A DNA stretch of 64,000 nucleotides from Branchiostoma floridae (taxonomy: Eukaryota > Chordata > Leptocardii > Amphioxiformes > Branchiostomatidae). Below are positions 1 to 10,400 of the stretch, in pieces. A program made the translations under genes and the position numbers. The stretch is taken from contig NC_049987.1 in the NCBI RefSeq assembly GCF_000003815.2, positions 23,716,425-23,780,424 on the forward strand. The letters run 5' to 3'. The notes under the pieces were generated by a model. It searched no databases and was not told the DNA's origin. It saw only the letters and a program-made list of their open reading frames with translations. Every line of letters starts with the position of its first letter. Position 1 is the first letter of the stretch.

Positions 1-129
1 AGATACAAACCCAGCACAGGAAGAATATGGCGTCCTTATGCCACAAAAATCACACGTAGTTTAGCCTTTTAAAACACGAGCTGCATCCGTCAACCCGAAC
101 TAAATCTCAAACACGGTTACTTGTCCATG
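1..129. other. Window edge, nothing recognised
   Basis: No coding frame or repeat could be supported in this short stretch. Confidence 0.5.
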
Positions 130-293
130 ATGCGACCCGCTGAAGACATGTTCTGGATATCCAAAACGCTTTGTTCTGCTCGTGACATTTTAGGATACGC
201 CATATGTACATGTACTCCAGGGCGTATTCTGGATAAGGACGTGCTCACAACAACAACAAAACATTGACCACCATTTCCCATGGGGTCCTTCTC
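130..293 (-). pseudogene. Decayed copy of the terminal exon (exon 12)
   Basis: Bases 222-244 are nearly identical to 1256-1278, and similarity continues through 293 (compare the blocks around GACCACCATTTCCCATGGGG here and GACCTCCGTTTCCCAGGGG at 1310). A one-base insertion breaks the exon 12 reading frame and the copy carries a TGT run absent from the gene. It lies about 1 kb past the gene end. A SINE begins exactly where the similarity stops. It is probably a dead tandem copy, though an alternative last exon cannot be excluded. Confidence 0.55.
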
Positions 294-640
294 TGTTGCT
301 CAAATTGTAGCAGCCTCACAGTCGAACTCCTAGTTCCAATCACTATTTGGTAGCTGGGAGACTCCGGTTCACGTCCCGGGGCGAAGACATCTCTAGATCA
401 GTTGGGTATGCACCCGGCTTTTGGAAAGAGGGCAACATGTGGTTCCCGTGTTCGAGAACCGGATCGGATGTGTCTTAAAGGGGAGCACGTTAAAGGGGAG
501 GGTTAAAAACCACTTCCCTGTAAAAAAAAATTAACCCTGCTACAGAAACAGCAAGGCCAAGGAACCTTGCTGTCCTATGTGGCATTAGTCAATACAAGAT
601 GAACAAGAACAACAACAAGACAGGAAAAGAGCGTCTTCTT
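291..640 (+). repeat. tRNA-derived SINE
   Basis: The head is tRNA-like, with a TTGCTCAAATTGTAGC box A-type segment and a CCGGTTCACGTCCCGGG box B-type segment. The body contains AGTTGGGTATGCACCCGGC and GGGCAACATGTGGTTCCCG. The tail ends in a short AACAAC/AACAAG simple repeat near 600-625. This build matches a Pol III SINE. A related tRNA-like head lies on the minus strand at 28142-28240. Confidence 0.6.
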
Positions 641-707
641 CTCAATCTTCAGCCTCACATCTTCTTTATTGTTTTTGACATCGTAGAGTAGCAACAAGGA
701 TGGTGGT

Positions 708-894
708 CCACAGTCAGGTTTTAGTTCTTGTCCAGTGACATTACTCTGACGAAGAACACCATCACGATAGTCTCAACATTGGGTAATGGCATGGTACGGT
801 ATGGATAGTGGCCCACAGACTGGTTCAGTTCTTGTCCAGTGACATTACTCTGACGAAGAACATCATCATGACAGTCTCAACATTGGGTAATGGC
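708..894 (-). repeat. Two-unit tandem duplication, period about 105 bp
   Basis: Blocks 708-790 and 813-894 share AGTTCTTGTCCAGTGACATT and continue through CTCAACATTGGGTAATGG with few changes. On the minus strand both copies end in a frame encoding FFVRVMSLDKN and a stop, but no in-phase splice entry was found. Function unknown; it lies in the 3' flank of the Kirrel-like gene. Confidence 0.6.
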
Positions 895-1066
895 GTTGAT
901 CCCTTTGTCCGCACAGTGTTTGGGGGGAACCGATGGGGGCATCACAAAACCCTGCAGGATAAAAAAGGAAACGTTACAAAACGACACAAAACTTAGAAAC
1001 AATTACAAGCATACACATACGTTTACCTTCGTCTACTCAAGTCTAGTCTAACGAGGTACTCTTCTG

Positions 1067-1072
1067 TTTATT
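1067..1072 (-). terminator. Candidate polyadenylation signal
   Basis: AATAAA on the minus strand about 180 bases past the stop codon of the Kirrel-like gene. A second AATAAA lies at 665-670. No transcript data are available here, so choosing the nearer one is inference. Confidence 0.45.
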
Positions 1073-1112
1073 CTTACTCGAAACAAACACATTTATACTT
1101 GTATATTGTATA

Positions 1113-1180
1113 GTGACCAGCCCCCATCTACAGCCCTGTCCTACCACTTGCTACATAATGTAATCGAAAACAACTAGAAA
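1113..1180 (+). repeat. Short dispersed repeat, copy 1 of 3
   Basis: Contains CTGTCCTACCACTTGCTACA followed by TAATGTAATCGAA. Related copies lie at 2899-2960 (intron 10) and 29277-29340 (intron 2, beside exon 2). The identity of the family is not known to me. Confidence 0.5.
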
Positions 1181-1251
1181 GCTCCCCACACGTTCTGGAT
1201 TAACGGAATTCTTATACATAATGGTTCCTGCTGAAGACTAGACTATGTGCG

Positions 1252-1418
1252 TCAGAGCGTATTCTGGATAAGGACGTGTTCTGGATACAACAGTATCGTT
1301 GACGTATTGACCTCCGTTTCCCAGGGGTCCTCCAGGTAGGGCGAGTCCAGCATGTTGTCCTCCCCGTCCGGCCTCTGTCTCTCCACAGTGGAGTAGGGAG
1401 GGAGGGGGTGCATCAAAC
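1252..1418 (-). CDS. Exon 12: C-terminal tail and stop
   Basis: Begins in phase 1 after CCCCTGTAG. It encodes [32 protein letters not shown] and ends EHVLIQNTL, then TGA. PPYSTV and SPYLED are candidate phosphotyrosine sites. The next frame stays open longer and ends THIV, but its upstream part has shifted-frame composition and does not join exon 11 in phase. The end is therefore probably QNTL, with some doubt because Kirrel tails usually end in a PDZ ligand. Confidence 0.75.
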
Positions 1419-4400
1419 CTACAGGGGTCAGTGGGGACAGAAGTACGTCGCAATAAGATGGCACATTCGTTGTCTGCTTCTTTTTGTACAAAATACAAAC
1501 TGTTTCTTTTTCTGCTAGAAAATACAATTATTAGTGTGCTTGAGCACAGTGTAAGAAATTTGGAAATTAGGCATGTTCGCTAACGTTTATCAACAACCAT
1601 CCATAGGCTTATGAGATAACTTTTATAATGGCTATATCGGCTCATTATGTTTTCTAGCATTCGAATTTTTTTTACAATAATGTTAATCACTGTTCAGTGC
1701 CACATGTATGTCACCTTAATGCCTATGCTTCTACCATGTACTTGCAGTTAACCTTCGTGAATGAACTTGCAAATAAGTTTTCACTGATACGTAGTACTTG
1801 CCTATGGACAGACCTTCAGTTCAACACATGAATATACTATTGACAACAATGAGATTGGAATACAATAAATGTATGTAATACAATGTATGTACCAAATCCA
1901 ACAGAGAAGCTATGGCTACCTACTTGGGTAGGACAGCCCGATGGAGTACGGCTCGAGGTCCGTCCTGGGGGGCGGGCGCGGTTTCAGGGTTCCCTTAAAG
2001 TCCTGCATCTCCAGCCCGTCCCCCAGGTCCGACCCCACGGGAACCATGTAGGAGGGGAGGGGAGGCAGCGCCCGGGGCAGCGTCAGGTCGGAGGTCGACG
2101 CTTTCTCTGGGGATTCACCAACAAAATTAAAACGATTAGCAAAAAAAAAAAAATGACTCGCTTTTTCCACACACAAAGTAAGTCACATTTTCAAAAAAAA
2201 TCAGTACAAAAGGACCTGAATATTTGCATCTTGAACGATAGTAAGTATGCGGCCCATACGATACAAAGAAAAACAATCATATGCATACGCCACATTACGC
2301 ACATTATTGTGATCCAAACAGCGTTTCCAACAAACTTTCGATCTGTCCTCTGATCCTTCTCAAGTTGAAATGACCAGAAGCCCATGTCACGTGATCGGAA
2401 GTGTGACGCCATCTATCATTCTCAACCGAGACGGGGGCCGATACCGACCGATGGGCCTCCGTCTCGATTGGTTGATGATCGATATAGGAACACCTAGTTA
2501 CAGGTAGGCCATAGTGATAGAAATCTGGCACAAACCACGTCTGACTCTTTCTGACAACCATATCCTTTTGGCAGTTTGTATCGGCCTCCGTCTACATTAG
2601 GGATAGTTACATAATTGCAAGCAAACTGAAGTGATAGAAACCTGGTACTAACCACGCCTAACCCTTTCCGTCAATCCCGTCCTCTTGGCGATACAGATGA
2701 AAATCGTGGCGAACAGAATCAGCAGCACGATGACCGTGACAGACGCGATGACCACAGCCTGAGTGTTGGTTGCTACGAAGGAAAATATTGCTGTTAGAAA
2801 AGTATATGAGCATTTTCTTGAATGAAATTCACATGAAATGTTGAAATTTCAATTTGAGTTAATCTTTTTAAAACTAATTATGATTTCGTAAATATGATGA
2901 CTAGCCCCTTAAGCTTTGTCCTACCACCTGCTACGACATGTAATCGAACACCATAAGTTGTCTCCTACTTTACCAGTAACAATGGTGACAGCCGTCTAGT
3001 TCTAGGAATTGGCCTTATTTGTTTGGAGCAAAAGAGGAATACTTAGGAAGAAACGGATAAAAAGCAATAATCCCGTTAATGTAACCAAAAATAAAGTATA
3101 CAATTGCAATGAGAAGGGTTTCATCCACAGCCGACATTTTGTTGATCATTTGTCTCCTTGCTCAGGCAACACTGGCTTGCAGTAATCCACACTTCAGCTA
3201 GGTGTCTCTGCTAAGAATAGATGACGTAGCACCATGACTACCTTTGACGTCCATGTGGAACTCCCTCTGGAAGGTGCCGAACGTGTTTGTTGTCTCGCAG
3301 ACGTAAACTCCGCCGTCAGAACGGCCCACGTGAGAAATCACCAAGGTATTCGTCACGCCGCTAGCGGAACTTCTCTCCTCCTGTCTTAAAATGTGAAGTA
3401 TAAATGGAACGTGAACAGACAATAAAATAATCGATTCTGATAGGCTGTTGTAGAAAGCACACATGATAAAATACATTGAGCGTCAACGTTATAATTGATT
3501 GTAATGAACACCATCAGTGTTGAACTCAAACAGTCTTCATGATTTTATGCATGCCAGCTTCCTTTCTATATATATCAACAATTTGCCCACACATTTGGCA
3601 TTAATTACAACAGGTGGCTAATCAACTGGTAAAAATACGACACTACTTCTCATTATTGTTAAGGGCTAAGCAGAAAAAGCAGTATTTGCAATTTTTAAAG
3701 TTATTGATATGATGCAGCTACAGTAGGTATCGCAATGAACCTGCCCGGGTTCAAAGGAAGTACTCTATCTTTGAGCTATTGTTTCATGAAATATGAACCG
3801 TATCTCGTAGTCAAAAGAGGGATTTAGAAATTACCTGATTCCTGGTCGCTGACTGGCCGTGACAGGTTTGTCCTGTTGCCCGGGCCCACGCCGCAGCCAT
3901 CTTGTCTCCTCAGGAAGGGGGTCGGACAGAATCTCACACACAAGTCTGGCCGTGTCTCCGGACCGCACAGACACTTTCAAACTCACCGTGTTGATGTACG
4001 GCTTTCCTACGTTAACATATAAAAGTATATGAAAAACGTTAACAAATAAAAGTATATGAAAAGGGGCCCAGCAAAGCCTTTAGACTTTAATATAGATTTG
4101 TAGAGCCGTACATCTTGACAGTTCTTTAAGAGCAATTCAATATCTTCTACTGAAAAGAATCGTAGATTTATTCCAGACAAAGAGTCGATGACGAAAAGTC
4201 CGGAAAAATCTAAGAATCTTATCCAGTTGTAGAGATTGGATTGTTCTAAGACAGTTGACCTGGATGTCTAATTTTCAGAAAAGTACATCTATTCGGCTAA
4301 TAAACTGCACAATTATTTGTAAAGTACGCTTTCGTCCGATTCATTCATGTAAGCTCTCGTCCAATTTCACTATCACACACAAGGCTGTGCCATTTACGCT

Positions 4401-7400
4401 AGGTACGCCACCTGTCTTATTGCACGAAAACTACACTTATAAGTACACCAACTAAGAAATTTTTCTTATTGCTCACCGATGACATCCACGAAGGTGTGCC
4501 TCACGGCGTTCCTTATCTGTCCGTTAGAAGCGACACACTCGTAATCTCCCTCCATGTCATAGTCAATCTGCGTAAACTCCAGCGGGTTGTCAAAGTACAG
4601 CTTTGTACCCTTCCGCCTCCACCGTACCCGGGGTTTGGGATATCCCTCCGCCTCGCACCGAAGAGAGAACCCCTCCCCGCCGGCTAGAGCGCTCGTTTTG
4701 TCCTCGAATCCAGACGTGATGCTGGGTGGATCTAGACGGAACGATGACATATGGACATATGGACAAAAATTAATAACTTAAAGATAGCTCGCCTGACTAG
4801 GTCAGGCTTCTAGAAGCCCTCCCACGAGTAAATTCACTTCATAGACCCTGTGAGAATTTTGTCACTTGCCACCGACTAATTAATGATTAAGAATTCTCAG
4901 TGTCTATTGGTGACTCCATGGAAGGGACGCATGGCCACAAACCCAACAAGCCCCATATGGATAAAGATTGTGCAACACCGGCTACTTAGGTATTGTAAAA
5001 AAGAAGTAAGAGCAGAAATAAGAACCGTAAGTGAAGAGAAATGGAGAGATTTGTATTGAAAAACTTACACAGTACGATCAGTGTGACGGAGCCCTCTCCG
5101 CTCGGCAGGATGCCGTTGTTCGCCAGACACCTGTAGCCACCAGCTGCAGTTCTGCTCAGTTTCGGTAGGCGTAATTCGTTACCTCTGGAACAATGACAAG
5201 GGAATGAAAATATCAAGTTATTTGCAGACTCTTCTAATGAGTATTTTGTGACTTATAGTTGGCAGCTACGCTTTTCTTCTTCTTAAAGGTGAAGTTACAT
5301 CGTGTTACATAGTTGTTGATTTATTATTACATGGAAGAAGTAGGAACGATGCATGTTATATCTGTATACGCACGTGTCTTATTCAATACATCATACAAGC
5401 ATACCTAGGCCATGTGTCATTCATTAAAAAAAAACGAAACCAAATCATCCATACATTTTTGGTGATATTTTTCGTAGTTCTACTTGAAAGGTAGATTAGC
5501 CTTATAGTCTAGTTGTTTAATAGATTGTCGACCACAAAGTTAATTCCTTCATTCGGACATAACCGGTCCTTCTGGTAGGCACGTACCTGATTTCCGCATT
5601 CCCCGGGATATCTCCATCCACTTTCCGCCATGACACAGCGGCTTGAGGGTTGCTGTCCACGTCACAGCTCAGATCTAACGTCTCCCCTTCACTGACCCGG
5701 AGTGTCTGCCTCCTACTCCGCACTATCGGGGGATCTGTTAACATGGATGGTGTTATATTACCATTATCGGACATTAAAAAGTACATTATGGGTAATGAAC
5801 ACTTCTGACAACACATATATATGAGGCTTCATTCTGAAAGATAAGCTGTTCGACAAATAAAATAGACTCACTAGAATGTTAGAGTGACTCGCCAAGTATT
5901 CTCCAGTTGCCAGCTAACAAAGACCGCGGAAATCGGGCAAGTCAAAATGACTGTTATCAAATCATCCTTAAGTGTGAGGGGGATCTGCGGTGTAATATTA
6001 GCATGTACGTTAAGCCCAACTGCATTGGTAAAACACATTATGAAGAGAGCTGTAAGTATTGCAATCACTGCAATGTTCGACCGACTCGCTCATCAGCCTA
6101 CTTCAGCTGTCTGGCCCAATCGCTGTGGCCACGTGACTTTCTGTACGTGTGACGTCAGTGATGGGTTGAGAGAAGTCTACATTTGAGCCATTACTGACGT
6201 CACGCAAAAAGTCATATGTCCAAAGCGATCAGGTTGTCCGAAGCGATCAGGTAAGGTAACCGAGGAAGTCGGTCGAAAATTTCGGCAAGTTAGCTCTTTT
6301 AGCTAAAGAAGAATATATTCTTCAAAATGAATGTTATCAAGTCAGCCTTAATTACAAGGAAGGATTTTCAATCAATAAATGATTTAAACAAAAGATGCTA
6401 ATTAAGATTAGTCCGGCTACAGTACAGGTCGATAGATAGTTGAGCTGAGTTGAGCAACGTTATGTTTAGATCCCAAAAAGTGTCAGTCAACAGTAAAGTG
6501 TCATAGAATTACCTCTTAAAGTTTTATCATTTATGAACCAAATATGTTGATCTAAAATGTAAAAAAACCTCCTGGTTTCCAAAGTGTTTGAACCTTTATT
6601 TATTCATGAGAAGCTAAAAATTTTTTAAAGGTCTGTGATAATAGACAGCATCACGTATCTATAACAAAGCAGGTATAAAATAAACGTCGTGCAGAGAACG
6701 TACGTCACACCTACAGTGCACGTTTAATATCGTTGAAGCCGCCATGTTGGTTGTAAGGTCAGGGTAACCTTGGTCAGCCACACACGTGACGTTCTTCCCA
6801 TGATCCCATCGGGCTACTTCCGGAATCACCAAGTCGAGGCTGACGCTTGGCACGACTTCCGCCATGGCGTTCTGATTTGTCTGTAGCAGTAAATGTCTGG
6901 TTAGCAGCAAAAATTGACAACATTAACTGGGTAGAAAATATCTTAATGTGCTTGTCAGTAAAGATCCTTGAGCCACCCAGCATACTATGCATATAAACAT
7001 TCTATATTTCCTATTTCAGTCAAAAAGGTTTATTGTAAGGATACATACATATACAGGTGAAAAGGTAAAAAGATGTCTGTTCGACAATCTATCTGATGTT
7101 GCTACATATATCATTGTAATTGAAGATTGTGACATTTCGGGGATATTGTATTGATCGTCTTTAAAAGCTTGTTTCTTTCTGGCTTGCAATGAGGGCAGAG
7201 CGAATGAAATGTAGAGGTTTGATAGTAATCATTCTGACTTTATATGGTTCGCTATTCGATCAAAGGGAAATAATGACCTCTTTTCATGGTTTCGTTTAAA
7301 ACAGGCAGCTAAAGCACTAAGCACTACCTTGAGTAACTGCTATTTACCGTGAAGCTCCTACCTGTTGCGTTGAGTCACTACTATTAACCGTGAAGCTCCT

Positions 7401-10400
7401 ACCTGTTGCAATAGTTTGGTAGCGTTGAACCATCTCAGCCTGGGTAGAGGGTTCCCTTCGGTCGCCACGCAGGTTAGCGTCATCGGCTGTCCGGCTGTGA
7501 ACGTGACGTCACGTCCCTTGATCTCCGGAGGTTTCTTCATCGGAACTGTGGGTAAAAATGGTAGTCCGTTCGTTCCTTCAGTTCTTTGTATACGCCTAAC
7601 GGACCATATGACAGAAAGTTCCCTTGCTGTTTCAGTAGCATGGTATATCTTTACAGGGAGTGGTTCTAGTCATTCTCGTTTCATGTACTCGAGGCACTTT
7701 CTCGACACCCCATTCATACAGAATCACCGAGATATCTGGTAGATTGGGGGTTGAAAATCAGCGAGAGGTATCGGTGTACGGTAGCACCGTGGTACCGTGC
7801 GGTATGACAATCAGCGACACAGGTCGGAGATGATCGCCCAGTATCTTGGTGTAAGCTGATCATATATAGGTAATCAGGCGCGCTGTTCGTGACCCTACGG
7901 TTAGCTGGAGGTCACAACAGTCCTCAACATGGCGGCTGGTTCGGAGGGTCCAGGACCTNNNNNNNNNNNNNNNNNNNNNNNNNNNNNNNNNNNNNNNNNN
8001 NNNNNNNNNNNNNNNNNNNNNNNNNNNNNNNNNNNNNNNNNNNNNNNNNNNNNNNNNNGGTGGAGAAAGCATGGCTAGTGAAATTTAATTTGTATTCAAC
8101 TGTAAGATTATTCTTTCACATGATACATTTGTACCTCATGCTCTTACTATCAAGGAGGCTAGGAATGCAGCACTTTTCTTTAGTTCAGCACACGTAGTTA
8201 AAATAGCTAAAACCGCTTTTAATTGAATCTGTTTTCAAGCCTTTTTTCAAGGTCTTTTATTTCATTTTCACCAAAAGCGAAGAGAAAAGCCAACAGGAAA
8301 CAGCAAAGCTGACTATGCCAAGTGGCTGGTGCCGCCTTCAACCGCATGTAAAGCAGCCCTTGACGTCATCAGTCAGATAAACAAGAAAAGGTGTGTTCAT
8401 TTTATTTTCCATCAGATTCAGTTTTGAAGGTTATATCTTATAAGATCACTCGTTTCATTGACTTACTGTGGCGTTAAGCGTTACACTAACGCATTGACGA
8501 ATGCTGATATATGATGGGAATTTATCATTGCATTACAGGATAGCTGGAGCAGACAGTCATATGAATAACAAAACGCCGGCAGATACGGAAAGGTACGTTA
8601 ATATAATATACATCCATAAGTCTATCTACATATTAAGTATGTACGAAAATCCTATGGACGTTGTTGTACAAATTACACTACTACTATATAACGTTAACTA
8701 CTAACATCAATCTCTGCCATGATAGAATATGGTCCCTGTTATATACTCAATTTCTATCATTACAGCAATAACAAAACACTCGTAAGAATGCTTTTAGTTA
8801 ACTACAGAGCTATTTTAAATGCAAAATAAACAAATCAATATTTTTATTTATTGGTTAGGCTGTTCAGCACGCACAGCCAGGGCTGCCCAACTTGCCTGTG
8901 CGCTGTGGCTATTACAAAGGGTTGGCTTTGAAAACAAATGAACTTTGACAAGGAAAGGATAATTGTCAATAACAATATTCTAAGTACGTTAGAAAAACTA
9001 TTATGTATATATATGGTGTAAGATAGCGTACATAGTATCTACAATGGAATCTATTTATCAACAACAATATCTACAGTGAGAAGTCAGGGTCAGTGCATAC
9101 ACATGTAAGGGTCGCCTGTCACCCCATTCATACAGAATCACCGAGATATCTGGTAGATTGGGGGTTGAAAATCAGCGAGAGGGATCGGTGTACGGTAGCA
9201 CCGTGGTACCGTGCGGTATGACAATCAGCGACACAGGTCGGAGATGATCGCCCCGTATCTTGGTGTAAGCTGATCATATATAGGTAATCAGGCGCGCTGT
9301 TCGTGACCCTACGGTTAGCTGGAGGTCACAATAGTCAACATGGCGGCTCAGGTTCGGAGGGTCCAGGACCAGGAAACTCTGTTCCAACTTTCAAGCATAT
9401 TCCACGGAAACCAGTTCAACAGGTAGGTCTTGTAACGTTAATCCTGAGGCTTTGGTTTTCAATTTGATGATTAGATTGACGTGAACTTGGGGTCGGGAAA
9501 CAGATGATGTTATCGATATACTAGTAATAGCAAGGAGGTGGAAAGGGGTCCCCTCTTTCAACCTCCTTGGTAATAGTCAGTAGTATAATGAGTAGTACTA
9601 GTAGCTGTATAGCCTGGCGTCCATACCAGGAGTGGCATAATTTATACTTGATCGTCAGTCTAACGGACTTCCCTGGAAAGACCAACAGTATTTTACATAG
9701 CTCTGTAGTCCAAATGTCAAGTATACCAGTAAGGCACCATACATGTAAATGTCATCAATAGCATGGCTAAAATGTTCTACTAGCTACTGTGGGACCAGAT
9801 ATAAGGTAAGGCATTTTTTTATTATTATTAATTTGACTGGAACTGCATCTAGCAATTGCATGCTTCAATATATATTGTGTGATTTTGTAGGCCTGTTAAT
9901 TAAGGCACTGGATTTAGATATTTGCTTCTATAGTTCAGATTCTGAGATATTTTCCCAGTTTCAATACATATGAGTATATGACAACATAAAATCTAAAACC
10001 TGGAAAGTACTAGTAGTGTATTACAGGGGTTCCAGGATCTAGGAAAAGATGGGCTAGGCTTAAGGCAGGATCAGGCTACTCAATACTTTGGCAGGTACTA
10101 GAAGTAGTACCCTCCCCTTCTTATAGGGCTTATTCAGTCAGGTGCATGCAATGATCCTTCCCCTAGTAACTAAATGGCCACCATAGCAAGGAGCGAAGTT
10201 GGCCATTTTCTTTGTACCAGATTTTCACAGTGGGGCCCTCCGTAAAAATTGTGAATATGTCCCAAATAATGCACACTTTTCCTAGCTCGGGTACTGTCTG
10301 GATAGTAGTTTGCTCTGACGTTTGTGATACACTATATACGGTCACTTCTCTGTTATTCCGTCTATAGAACCTTGACATCTCTCAAACATCTGGAATCGTC

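Noticed and set aside
1883-2353. Plus-strand 156-codon frame
   Set aside because: It is the antisense of exon 11 extended into intron sequence.
5884-6186. Plus-strand 100-codon frame with Cys-rich alternative
   Set aside because: It lies opposite the intronic Ig-like stretch and has no splice or promoter support.
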